NCBI GenBank assembly: GCA_977017575.1
Contig: CDRNVI010000159.1
Location: 1-55,953 of the forward strand
DNA: 55,953 nt
Source of the DNA: Paramoeba atlantica
Lineage: Eukaryota; Discosea
Direction: 5' to 3'
Shown: piece after piece, positions 11,373 to 22,449 of the stretch
Layout: each line of letters opens with the position of its first letter
Position numbering within the stretch: the stretch's first letter is position 1
Notes under the pieces: model-generated
Told to the model about the DNA's origin: nothing
Seen by the model: only the letters and a program-made list of their open reading frames with translations
The model's database searches: none
Position numbers and translations under genes: made by a program

Positions 11373-13488
11373 ATAGTGAATCATTTGCTCAAGTTGTTAA
11401 AAAAAGTGAAAGAAAGAAAAAACCTCTTAAAACCAAGGAAGGCCTTCCAGCCTCCAAAGGTCTCAGCAATGTGTTACACAAGATTGATCGGAACAATGTC
11501 AGACTATACCAAGGTTTAGTTATGCACCTGAACCCAAAAACTGTTGTTGGAGCCAAGTCAAGACCAACAAAGTTAGTGGGATCACTGGATTTTAGACTGG
11601 GACTTTCCAACTTCAACAAGGTTATCAAAGCGATTGAAAATGTGACTTCTCTTAAAGGGAAGATTTTTGTGAACATCAAGCAGGGCCATTTTGTGATCTC
11701 AACGCTTGAGAATATGGATGCTGCCAGTGTAGAAAAAGAGTTTTTGAACAAAGGTGATGAATTGGCAAAAAAACTCAAGAAATCCTTTGTCTGGAGGAAC
11801 AATGAGGATGCAAAAGTGTGGGGACTCAAAATCAGGGTTCCTTTCAAAGCCGAGGGTGTGGAGTGGATCCAGAATCTTTTTGCTGGCCCAAATTCTCTTC
11901 CGAGACATAACTTGAAGGAAGTAGTTCAAATAGCCCAGAATTGTATTGTTTTGGTTTATTGGACCCCAGCGAGGCCCTTTGATAAAGTGGTGAAATGCCC
12001 CACTTGCCAAATTAACCATTCTGCTTGTTTGGATTGTTTATTTGAAATTTTACAAAAAAAGGATCCAAGTGAAGTTGGCAATATGGTGAGAACGGAAATG
12101 TATTCGATCAACACCTGCGACCCCAAAGGAGTTAAGATAAGAAAACAAGCTGCCAGAGATGGTGTGCAATTTAACTTTGTCTTGCCTGAAGGAGTCCCCT
12201 CATCCTGTACCCCCCTCGGTAATACTGGTGAGTCTATGGTGGTGGGCCCTGAGAGAATAGATCAAACTCCTCCCAAGTCACAAGCTTCTAAGCCTGCTGA
12301 AGGTCTCTCCCCCATTGGTGTTAAAAAAGTTGGCTCAAATTTACCTGTACATAATGCTGGTGGCCAAGGGTTGGTGTCTTGCTTGCCTAATGTTATTCCT
12401 GCTGAACCTACCCCTCCGAAGGGCCCCCCTCCTGTGAAGAAGAGCCATAAAGTTGTACCCAATAACTTCAAAGTTCCTTCTTCCACAACTAAGGGATCAG
12501 CTGGTCAAAGGAGTTCCTCTGTGGGTCCAGTCAAGCGTGATGCTGCAGCTCTGAGTAAGACGAGCTCATTTTCTCCCATTGGGACCAAAACCCTTTCTAA
12601 AATTAAAACAATAAATGGGAGCAGCAAACAAGGTAGTGGTTTCTCAGCACCCCCATATTGCCAGCCCAGCGATCACAAGCTCAACCAAAAAAGAAGGGTA
12701 CCCGGACATTGGTGAATACATGTTCCAACCCAGTAGTCTCTCCCTTTAAGTCTGCTTCTTCACAACCAAAAGAGACTGTGGGCAAGTCAAGAAATTGCGC
12801 TGATTCTGTGATCCAGAAGAAGGAGAACAGAAGAAACCAACCTGTTTCCAGCCCTGCTCCCATCTTCATCAATGAAGAAGATTTACTGGTCAAAAATGGA
12901 TTGGTGGAGGAACTTGACAATAGAAGGGAGGTGAAATCAATGTTAAAGAAATTGAATCTGAACATTGAATGGGCAAGCGCAACCGAGGATTTCGGAAGAG
13001 TTTATGAAGGGCTGGAGAACAGCTCAATCTTCCCAGAGGATAGGAGATTAAGGTGTCAAGCTTTCTATTTGGTTGAGTACCTTGTGAAGACAGGATGCAC
13101 TAAGAGGAAGAAGGGCGGATCAGAAGAGGTGATTAATGTTAGAGTAGGGTGGGAGAAAGGAAAGAATGAGAGTGAAGAGGAAAAGGGAAAAATATCGCAA
13201 AAGAAAAGAAAAATCGCACAAAAAAAGGAGAGTGGGGAAAGAAAGCCGGTGAATTTTCCAAATGAGGAAGGGGTGGGTGTTGTTCATCCACTTATGGAAA
13301 AACCCGAGGAAAGAGGTGGTGGTGTCCAAGACGATGTCCCTTTTTCCTTTTCGTTTGAAGGGTCAGATATGAGAGTAGAAGGAGAAGAGGAGGAAGAGGG
13401 TGATGCTATGGAGATTGAAACGAACAAGGAGTTTGCCAGAACAACCCAAGCAAGGAGAGAGAGTGAGGGAGGGAAGTCAGTCGTTTAA
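11373..13488 (+). pseudogene. LINE ORF1, one frameshift
   Basis: Coding is continuous in one frame from about 11373 to 12650 and then moves to the +2 frame up to TAA at 13486-13488. The shift lies in the 12650-12710 overlap and implies a one-base indel. The first half is a compact domain (KTVVGAKSRPTKLVGSLDFR onward) followed by a zinc motif CPTCQINHSACLDC near 11996. The second half is Pro/Ser/Lys-rich and then acidic, probably disordered. LINE ORF1 proteins bind the element RNA. The start is unclear; no good Met precedes the first domain. Confidence 0.7.
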
Positions 13489-13575
13489 AAAAAAAAAAAA
13501 AACACAAAAACACAAAAACACAAAAATACAAAAACACAAAAACAAAAACAAAAAAAAAAAAAAAACAAACAAACG
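13489..13575 (+). other. A-rich spacer between LINE ORF1 and ORF2
   Basis: Runs of A with CACAAAAA repeats separate the two ORFs. ORF2 starts at the ATG at 13576. Confidence 0.6.
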
Positions 13576-16500
13576 ATGACTAAACTCAGAAAGAAGAAGA
13601 ATAAGAAGAGAAAGGAAAAGAGATTGGTGGATATTAGAAGTAGCTTTGGTGTGGGCCCCCAGGTAGCTCCTCTCCCAACAACAAACTTGCCTAATGTATC
13701 CCAGTCAGAGTGCCTCCCATCAGGTCCTCTGAGTGAGCCTGGAGTTGACCCCTGTGATAGGTCCTCAGCTAATTTAAGTGAGAGTGATGAACATAGGTTT
13801 CCTGATGCACGTGTTATTTCCTGGAACATGAATGGGATTCAAAATTTCGAAAAATTGAGAACCCTTTGGAAGATGGCTGGGAGTTGTTGGCCTCTTTTCA
13901 TTTTGATTCAAGAATCTCACTCTGATTTTGAATGTGACCTCAATCTCATCAGGAACCAATTGAGGAAGTATATTTGGTTGAGAGACAACTCCTTTGGAAA
14001 GAGGAGGGGTCTGCTCATTGGAGTTAAGCAAATGGAGGGGGTGAAAGAGATTTCTCCCTGTTTCTTTGACCAGACCATGAGTGAATTATTTGGTGTTCAT
14101 GTGACTATTGGATCAACGAACTATTCTGTCCTGAATATATACTGTCACCCTGACCTCAAAGTAGCCACCATCTTGCAGGAGGCTGCTCAATTCTTCAGTC
14201 AGAACCCCAGGAGTATAAATATCTTTGGGGGTGATTTCAATTGGGATGTGAAGGAAAAACAGATGGGGGAAATTGAAAAGTGTTGTGCTTCTCTCTGTAT
14301 GTCACGCTTGAAATGGGATGAACCCACCCATTATAAAGGGAGGTGTATCAACCATATCTTCTTCTTCTCGTCCAAGGCTCCATTAAAACGTTTGTTTATC
14401 AATGCCATCCCATCTGGCTTTAAAGATCATGCACTGCTGATTGGAGGATCCTCATTTAAGGAATGGGAGATTTGGGCGAATAAGAAATCCATCCCTGAGT
14501 ATCTGATTAATGACTATGGGTTCATCAACACTCTTATTGAGAGGATGGGTACCTTCTCCAAGGGTGATGATCCCAATGAGTTTTTGACCAGATTTAAGAC
14601 CACAGCTTGGGAATTAGTTCCCTACTGGAGAGAAAGAAACACTGAGGCGGCATTGTTCAGAGAACTGTGGAAGATCCACTCTCTTGTAAGATCCCTTTGC
14701 AATTCTCGCATTCTTAGGAAATCTACTGTCCAGAGGCCATACTCTTCCCTTGAAATGGGTCTGTTGGACCAGGCCTCCCTTGGTTGGAAGGGTCTGAAGG
14801 AAGGGAAGTTGTGGAGGAGAGGAATAATCCCCAGAATGATTTCTACAGTGCTCAAAAAGATTGAATGTATTGAAGGACAGTTGGGGATCTTTATTGACAG
14901 TCACCCTGCAAGGCCTAAAGTGAGATCATCCCCAAGGGTTAAAGGAATTGTTGTGGATAGGGTCATTTCCAGAGATAATGGTGTGGTCCAGAAAGCAATT
15001 AAAGAATTTTGGGGGAATCTTTTGGGCTCAGTGAGGCCATACAACAAGGACTCTCTCCAGAAGCTGATTGAGAACCATAAACCTCAGTTTCCTAAGGTTG
15101 ATTACCATGTTGTTGATGGGGCCAAGGTTGATAAACTGCTGTGACGGTGCAATAATTCAAGTGCTAGCCCAGATGGTATCCCCTTTGCTCTCTACAGAGT
15201 GACAAGTGAACAGCTGTGTGATATGTGGTGTAAACTTATCCAGAGAGCTGGGGAATCAATGGATTTCCCTGAGTTGTTTGGGGAGAGTCAACTTGTGTTA
15301 CTATCTAAGATTGAGAATATTTCTCGTCTTGACCAATTTCAACCAATAAGTATACCAATTCTGATTATCAGATTGTGATGAGATATTGGGCCAAATGGCT
15401 GATGGAGAGTGCCAGAGAGGTGATTTCCCCAGAACAAAATGCTATATTTGCTGGAAGGTCCATTGATAATGCAGTGGAATCGATACATGATGGGTTTATG
15501 GAAGCGGTGGCGGAGGGCAAAGACATGACCATCCTCCAAACTGATTTCTGTAAGGCCTATGACTATGTTAACCATGAAGCCCTTATGGAGTTGCTGATTG
15601 GGTTGAATGCTCCACCCCAAGCCCTTGAAGTGGTATCTAAAGTTCTGTGAAAGTTAGATACATGGCTCCCAACTGTAGGATTGAATGATAAGACACAGAA
15701 GGAAGCCATCAAGAGCCGGACTGGTGTGCAACAAGGCTGCCCCATTTCACCTCTTCTGTTCATTATTCTTTTTGATGTTTTATTGGTTAGTTTGAACAAT
15801 GGGGGTGACCTTGAGAAGTTTGCTGGGTTCATGGATGACTTAACCCTCCTCCTTCACAGGGTCCAATCCATAAATTCCTTGACCTCAATCTTCCAAGAAT
15901 ATGAACAAGGAACCAGAGCCAAATTCAACTACAACAAATGTTTTGTATTGTCAACTGAAAAATTCTCTCCTGTGGGCCCTTGGGCTGAAATGCCTTCAGC
16001 TAATTATTTGAGAGAGGAGACTGTGTACTTGGGAGTTACAATTTCTCAAAGAATGAACCCAACTAAAGACTGGGAAGGGGTGATCAAGAAAATGCAGAAG
16101 GTTGGAACAGCAATTAAGCAAAGGAAAGGCAGCTTCAAGGAGAGAGTCCAGATGATCAATACTTACCTTATTCCTTGTATGGGTTATTTGGCAAGATTCA
16201 AGCTTATCTTGAAAGCTGTCTCCTCGAAGATGTGGAAGGCCATTCGTTCAGCCTTAGGCGCATATGCAAATCTAAAGTCCTGTGTAATGACCTCCCTACA
16301 TCTCCCTTTCTTTGAAAAACCCCAAGTTAGACACCCTATTCTGTTTAACTGGGCTCTGCTGATATTGAGGAAACCTCTCCAAGATCATTATAGGAATCCA
16401 TTGTCCATTGGGGCCATGAGGATTGATGCTTTGGAAGCTAGTGGTGCTATCTCAGAACAAGTGAGGATGGGCTCCAAAACCAAGAGATCCTTCTCTCTCC

Positions 16501-17930
16501 TCTCTCAGAACATTTCTGTGGGAGTGGAGAATTTCTATGTGGGGGATGGGTGCTTGAAATGTGTGATCTATAATTTGTCTCTTCCACAAAGACCCCAGAT
16601 TAAGCGGAACCTTTTGAAGTTCTTTTTGAGGGGTCTTCCAACTGTGGATAAGATTGCCCATTTTACATCTGTGAGTCCACTTTGTCGGCTGTGTAGGAAA
16701 GCCAAAGAGTCAAGGGTGCACCTCCTTGAAGGATGTCTGAAAGCTAAGGCAATTTTGAAAACTATTGGGAGGAGATGCTTTGTTTTAAAGATTCCTAGGT
16801 GGGAGAGTGTTGACTTTGTGTGTGGATTTATGAACTAGTATCTAAAGAAGGCTGAAGCATCTGCAGTGAGTGCAGCTCTATTGAGCTTGTGGATCACTGT
16901 ATGTGCAGAAGGATCAAAGTTCCCAAGCTTTGCTGTTAAAATTTTTGATGAAATTGCTAAGACAAACAAGATGATCCCCAAACAAACTATAAGAAAGGCT
17001 CCCCCCAAAGGTAAAAGAGAAGTGAAACAACCAAAGTTCAAGTACCCTGCCTTGCAAGTGTTTTATGATGGCTCTGGGCATGTAGATCCCCACATCGAGG
17101 GATCTGGGTATGTGATTATTAAGGAAGGTTTGGAGGTTGGAGGTGGTTTTGAAACAATCCCACTAGGCTCAAATAATTTGGGTGAGTTTTCGGGATGCTT
17201 AGCTGGTCTACAACAAGTTATTGGCTTTGGGCAACATGTAGAGATGGTGGGAAATTGTAAAATTTTGACTGAGGCAGTGCCTAAGACGAAACTGATTGAT
17301 AACTTTGAGCTCAATGAGATCCTATCTGAGATCAGAAATATTGCTGAAAGTAAATTTGCCAAAGTGGAGTACACTTATGTGTATCACGAATTCAACAAGA
17401 GGTCAGATGTGATTGCAACAGCAGCAAGTCACTCTGAAGAGGATGGGATGGAAGCTGTGTTTGATAGGAACTGGGATCCAAGATCGAAACAACTAGCAAC
17501 AACCAGTGAGGAATGGATTATTGAGAATTCCAAGCTGTGGAAGTGGGTGATGGAACTGTTGGATTTGGATTGGAGCTTCCCTATGAAGAAAGTTTAGTTT
17601 AAGAGGAGGTTTAAGGACAAGGTGATTACAACTAATAATGTTTACTTCCCAGTACAAGCTGCACTGGATGGGGCAATGATTTCTCCTGTGTTCATTTCAA
17701 ATGATATTGTTAAGTGGTTTCCAGAAAGAGCTGCACCTGGAGAGATGTTAGAAAGTTTTGTTGAAAAAGAAAACTGAAAATGGAGAAAGGAGTATGAGCA
17801 AGCAAGGAACCATTGGTTGAAGAGTGCAATGAGACCTTCCATTGTAAGGAAGATTATTAGGCCTATTAAGGCTGTTGAGAAGAAAAGAATTTTGAGAGAG
17901 ATTCAAATGAGAAATAGAAAGAAACATTAG
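13576..17930 (+). pseudogene. LINE ORF2: APE endonuclease, RT, zinc motif, RNase H
   Basis: APE endonuclease motifs appear in the first 300 codons: SWNMNG, IQESH, FGGDFNWD and FKDH. The RT has SSASPDGIPF, QTDFCKAYDYVNHEAL, GVQQGCPISPLLF and FMDD in place of YxDD. A zinc motif CRLCRKAKESRVHLLEGC follows at about 16683-16736. RNase H begins at VFYDGSGH; its second catalytic Asp is Asn here (MVGNCKIL), whereas truncated copy A has Asp. In-frame stops are TGA 15142, TGA 15648, TAG 16836, TAG 17595 and TGA 17775, with the end at TAG 17928-17930. A one-base frameshift lies at about 15345-15370, so the copy is damaged even if the stops are sense codons. Confidence 0.88.
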
Positions 17931-18094
17931 AGCTTTTGGCCACTAAGTTGGCACTGAAGTGGGTTGATCCTACTTGAAAATAATAATTTAATTTAAGTAT
18001 ATTCTTGGGTGTCCAGATTACACTTCATTTCAATAAATGGCATCTCTGATGTCTAAAATTAAAAAAAAAAAAGAGCAATGTCAAGACAAAAAAA

Positions 18095-19480
18095 TATTCT
18101 TGAAAAAATAGAGGCAATTGATTCTTCACCAGACCAAACATTTGATCTCCCTGAGGTCAGAACACTTTGGCAAAAAGGTGAAGAACTTTCTCAAGGGGAG
18201 GATACCATAGAGGTTGATGGAGACACCATAGACCGTCTTCTTGTTCTGCTTCCTTTCTTGACTTGAGCCCAAAGATATGACAAGTTTTGCTCAAAAATCA
18301 TCAACTACCTTTATGGGATACTCCCAAAACACCAGTCAGAACTTAGAATGCTGCAAAGACAAGCATTCAAATACTGGATTGATGTGAATGGTATTTTAAG
18401 AAAGATTGATGAATCAGCTCCAGCCAAGACTGGACCTCCTGTTGTATTACCTTGAGCACTTTGGGATGATGTCCTAAAGGCCTATCATGACTCCCTTGTC
18501 TCTGGACATCAGAAGTATGAACATCTCTATCAAGCAATTGCTGCTTCTTATTATTTTCCAGGTATGTCCCTTTATATTAAAGGTTATTGTCATCAATGCT
18601 TGAATTGTACAATCAATTCAAAAGGAAAGACCTTGACATCTGAATTGAACCCATATATGGCTTCATACCCTGGAGTCACTGTCCACCTTGATTGTACAAA
18701 AGGCTCAAAGACTTCAGCCAGGGGAAATACTCATTTATTGGCAATTGTGGATAACTTTTCTGGATATCTGAGGTTATATCCAATCCCTCAGCCCACTGTG
18801 AAGGATGCTGCTGGAGCTTTATTGCAGTACATTTGCATAAATTCAATGTCATTGAAGATTGTTACTGATAACAGACCTGAATTTGCGAACAAACTCTTTA
18901 CTGAATTATCTAATTTGATGGGATTGAAACAAACCACAATTTCTCCTTATAACTCTAAGAGTAATGGTCGAGTAGAATGGACACACAAAGTCACCAAGTC
19001 AATTCTATGAGCCTACATGGACAAATTTAGAGATGACTGGGATTTATTAGTGCCTTTAGTTGAGTTTGCCTTCAATACCTCTCAATCTTCATCAACCACA
19101 TATATGCTCTTTCAAGTACATTTTGGACAACCACCAATTATGCCTCTCAATATGATGTATGGGTCAGTCTATCGGCTGTATGTGACCAGAAATGAATATG
19201 TGAGCAAACTTCAAACCAACCAAGATAGAGTCATTGAGTGGGTTCAAGCTGAACAATTGCAAGTTGCTGAAAGTCAATCTGAACTCTATAATCAAACTCA
19301 TAAGTCAAGGATCACACAACTCAAAATTGGTGATCATGTATTGTTAAGAAAATTCGAAACAACTACAGATGAAGCTGATCTTGGAAAGAAATATCAAACC
19401 TTATTCCATCAAAAAGTGTATATGGTTGTGGGAGATTATGAAAATGGAAGTTATACATTACAAAATCTATCCTGAAAAGA
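18095..19480 (+). pseudogene. LTR element integrase
   Basis: After the LINE the LTR element continues with an integrase: an H-H-C-C zinc domain (HDSLVSGHQ to CHQCLNC, about 18487-18606), then catalytic positions in VTVHLDCTKG, KIVTDNRPEF and NGRVEW. A C-terminal segment KIGDHVLLRKF matches the GPY/F-type module. Integrase inserts the cDNA copy into host DNA. The order and spacing fit Ty3-type elements. It is broken at several points under the standard code. Confidence 0.85.
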
Positions 19481-19589
19481 TCCTCCATTCAAAGCAAACA
19501 TCTCAATTATTAAGAAACTTCAATTCCATCATGAGATTAACCTGGACCCTGGATCAAACGAAATTGGTCTTAAAGACTCCTCTGGACCA

Positions 19590-19935
19590 AAGAATGTCTC
19601 CTTTGATAATCATGGATATGATTTTGAGATTGAAAAAATCCTGAACCATGCTGTTCATAATGGAGAACTCTTTTACAAGATTCAATTTAAAGGATTCTGA
19701 AAAACATCAGCTGAATGGTGCTGAGCAAGTGATGTTGATGCTGAGGAGCTCTTAGATGATTATCATCTGCATAACCCCATCAACTTTAATATACTTGGTG
19801 CTGATCATGAAGAATCCCAAGTGGCTTCACCAACAACTGTTCCAACTGGTCAACCTGCTAATGAGTCTACTCCTTCTTCCCCTCCTTCATCTTCAGAAAT
19901 ATCTGAGGAGCCAAGGTTTTCATCATGTGGGAGGA
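19590..19935 (+). pseudogene. LTR element chromodomain and tail
   Basis: A chromodomain-like segment (YDFEIEKILNHAVHNGELFY, then IQFKGF and EELLDDYH) follows the integrase, and a Ser/Pro-rich tail runs to the 3' LTR. This places the element among chromoviruses, whose chromodomain binds histone marks. Confidence 0.72.
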
Positions 19936-20126
19936 TGCAATAGAGAAATCGATGACTCCTTAATAAAGACATCTATGCCTTTTTGATTTACTAAATAAAG
20001 GAGAATGAGTGCTGATGTGAAACTGCCAAATTCTGAAACAATTCAACATTCACTTTTCAAATTCTCAAATTGCACAACAACATTTTGATTGCTTTTATTA
20101 TTTACTGTAAAAACTATCATTTTACA
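19936..20126 (+). repeat. 3' LTR
   Basis: 191 bp, starts TGCAATAGAG and ends CATTTTACA, matching the 5' LTR except for about ten transitions. CTAG follows at 20127-20130 and precedes the 5' LTR at 4235-4238. Confidence 0.92.
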
Positions 20127-20445
20127 CTAGACATCTGAGCTGAAGTCAGAAAGAACAATTCTCTAAGGGCTAAAGCATCTGGAATTCACAGTTCCATGCA
20201 GGTGATGGGAAAAGTTTTTTGTGTACTAATGGCCATAGTTCAAGCAGATAATGATACAAAGCTCAAGAGATCACTAAACACTATTCTCTTATCCACATCC
20301 ATGGAAATGACTCGACTTGTAACAGACCTCTAGAATGTTGGCAGAGAAGCACTTGATGTCCTCAAAGTCTCTTTAAGTGAAAAGGATCTGATTTCAACCA
20401 AAGATGATGAAGAATTCCTAAAACAAAAGAGGGACAATAATTTTT
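20127..20445 (+). pseudogene. coding-like fragment, right of LTR element
   Basis: Protein-like sequence resumes after the LTR element (segment SGIHSSMQVMGKVFCVLMAI, later LKRSLNTILLSTSMEMTRLV). It is probably the other half of the unit seen at 3920-4238. It ends at the poly-T start of a minus-strand LINE copy. The family is unknown, so I treat it as a fossil. Confidence 0.4.
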
Positions 20446-21160
20446 TTTTTTTTTTAAGGTTCAGACATCAGGTGCCATTTATTAGAGTTAAAAAACTATC
20501 TCTAGGATGGAAAAGAGGGGGGAAGAAAGGGGGGGGGGAGGGGAGATAAATTAAGAGTTAGATCTAAAGATCTCTTCAGCATGGAATGTATTGGAGTTTC
20601 TTTACCAACTTTAGTTCTCACTAAGGGGTCTGCATTTGATTGTCTGCCTTCTAAAACCAAGAAGTGAATTCAGTTTGGAGGTTTCTATAAAGTTAATTAC
20701 ATTCCTTCAAAAATCTTCCTTGATAAAGCTTCTCACCAAATTGCTCTCTTGGAACTGATGGAACCATCCTTGGATATCTTTAGTAATTATTACAGGGAGG
20801 ATTAGAGCATTTTTAAGAGCAGTTTGGGCTGAAAACAAAACATGGAAGGTTGTCACTGTGTTTCCTTGGAATTTCCTTACAAAATTCCCTAGGGGGATGG
20901 GGAAAGTCTAGTCATGGGTGAGAGGGGAATTGATCCAGTTCCATAAGGTTGAATTCAAAATAATCCACTCTTCACTGGTTTCTGCAACATGTTGTGATCT
21001 TGGATTCCAATGATGCAGCAGTTACAATTGCATCAGCTTGTTTGTTAAGTTCTCAGGGTATATGGATGAATTCTATTTTGTCAAAATACATTGCTAACTT
21101 ACAGATTTCACAAAGTAGTTTATTCAAGGTGTAGTTTTTGATGGCATGGGTTTTGGGTAC
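20444..21160 (-). mobile_element. 5'-truncated LINE, copy C
   Basis: The reverse complement matches copy A from the RNase H region through the 3' UTR. It starts with the poly-T complement of a poly-A tail, then the complement of GGCACCTGATGTCTGAACC. It shares the TGA seen at 2386 in copy A. Possible target duplications are GGGACAATAATT at the left and GGTACACTAATT at the right, with three mismatches. Confidence 0.8.
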
Positions 21161-21649
21161 ACTAATTAGGATTTAGGGCCTAATTACTTCATTTTGAATT
21201 ACTTTTTTTTACAATTTAGAAAATCAAGACTGGTAGAAAGATGTGTCTCATTTTTGTCTTTCTAATGGTATATTTTTTTTAAAAATCCGAATATGTCACA
21301 AAAAGTTATAGGCAGTTTACGAAGAGGTCTTATGTATGAAATTCACATATAATAATAGGACTTTAAAGTGACACCCTACATATTGAGGAAACAAGTGAGC
21401 TGGGACTCATTTTTTTTGATAATATAATAAAAAAAACTATTTTTTAAAACTTGAACCAGTCAGATTTTTGATTTTGTCTCATAGAACAAAAATAATTGAG
21501 AAAACATTTATATGATTTTTACATACAAACATATAATTTTAGTCTCCTCCCTACATTATCAGGTCATATATAAAATTTTTTATGGTTTTCCCTATACATT
21601 GTAAAAAACTAATGAATTTTTTCAAAAGATTTATGAATCAAATCAATTA
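21161..21649. other. AT-rich spacer
   Basis: About 490 bp of AT-rich DNA between two truncated LINE copies, with no gene or repeat signature that I can see. Confidence 0.5.
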
Positions 21650-22449
21650 AGGTAACAATTCTATTTTTTTTTTTTTAAAGTTTAGACACTAGGTGCCATT
21701 TATTAGAGTTAAAAAACCATCTCTAGGATGGAAAAGAGAGGGGAAGAAAGGGGGGGGGGAGGGAAGATAAATTAAGAGTTAGATTCAAAGATCTCTTCAA
21801 CATGGGATGCATTGGAGTTTCTTTACCAACTTTAGTTCTCACTAAGGGGTCTGCATTTGATTGTCCACCTTCTAAAACCAGGGAGTGAGTTCAGTTTGGA
21901 GGTTTTTATGAAGTTAATTACATTCCTTTGAAAATCTTCCTCAATAAAGCTCCTCACCAAATTGCTCTCTTGGGACTGATGGAACCATCCTTGGATATCT
22001 TTAGTAATTATTACAGGGAGGATTAGAGCATTTTCAAGAGCAGTTTGGGTTGGAAACAAAACATGGGGGGTTGTCACTATGTTTCCTTGGAATTTCCTTA
22101 TAAAATTCCCTGGGGGGATGGGGAAAGTCCAGTCACAGGTGAGGGGGGAATTGATCCAGTTCCACAGGGTTGAATTCAAAATAATCCACTCTTCACTGGT
22201 TTCTGCAATATGTTGTGATCTTGAATCCTAATGATGGTCATTCACAACACATGTTCCATCCTCTTTAAACCAACTTGCAGCAGTTGCAATTGCATTAGCT
22301 TACTTGTTAAGTTCTTGGGGTACATGGATGAATTCTATCTCGTCAAAGCACATTGTTAACTTACAGATTTCACACAGTAGTTCATTTAAGGTATAGTTTT
22401 TGATGGCATGGGTTTTGGGTGCAGCCTTGGTGAAGGTGACAATTCTATC
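21650..22449 (-). mobile_element. 5'-truncated LINE, copy B, with target duplication
   Basis: A minus-strand copy of the copy-A subfamily, about 768 bp (21666-22433). A target duplication of 16 bp with one mismatch flanks it: AAGGTAACAATTCTAT at 21650-21665 and AAGGTGACAATTCTAT at 22434-22449. Here the codon at the TGA position of copies A and C is CAA. The 3' UTR has the same G/C runs as in copies A and C. Confidence 0.88.

Larger units (their letters stand above)
11177..18094 (+). mobile_element. near full-length APE-type LINE with RNase H (I-group-like)
   Basis: A non-LTR retrotransposon inserted in the integrase-proximal part of the LTR element. It is flanked by a degraded target duplication: AGCAATGTTGAGGCAAAA at the left (about 11177) and AGCAATGTCAAGACAAAA at the right (about 18074). 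It has ORF1 with a Cys/His motif and ORF2 with an APE endonuclease, reverse transcriptase, a CCHC-like zinc motif and a C-terminal RNase H domain. A 3' UTR (AATAAATGGCATCTCTGATG) ends in a poly-A run at about 18059-18071. An APE plus a C-terminal RNase H fits the I/Ingi/Tad group. There is one frameshift in each ORF, and five internal stop codons in ORF2. Confidence 0.88.
4239..20126 (+). mobile_element. Ty3-type chromodomain LTR retrotransposon (chromovirus), interrupted
   Basis: Two 191-bp LTRs beginning TGCAAT and ending TTTTACA bound the element, with a matching CTAG flanking each outer edge as a likely target duplication. Between them, in order, are a Gag-like region with zinc-knuckle residues, an aspartic protease (LDTGSG), reverse transcriptase (FAYVDD), RNase H, integrase with HHCC and D,D,E positions, and a chromodomain. 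The order is that of Ty3/chromoviruses. Two younger insertions split it, at 8480-10872 and about 11.2-18.07 kb. The LTRs differ at about 10 of 191 sites, so the element is not recent. Under the standard code it has very roughly 15-20 breaks. It looks complete in its parts but should be read as a fossil. Confidence 0.9.

Noticed and set aside
13485-13829. Minus-strand frame antisense to the LINE spacer and ORF2 start
   Set aside because: Its Phe/Cys-rich tail comes from the A-rich spacer and the rest is antisense to a clear APE domain.
20444-22449. A tandem duplication of one LINE fragment
   Set aside because: Copy B has its own clear target duplication and a poly-T start, so the two minus-strand copies look like separate insertions.
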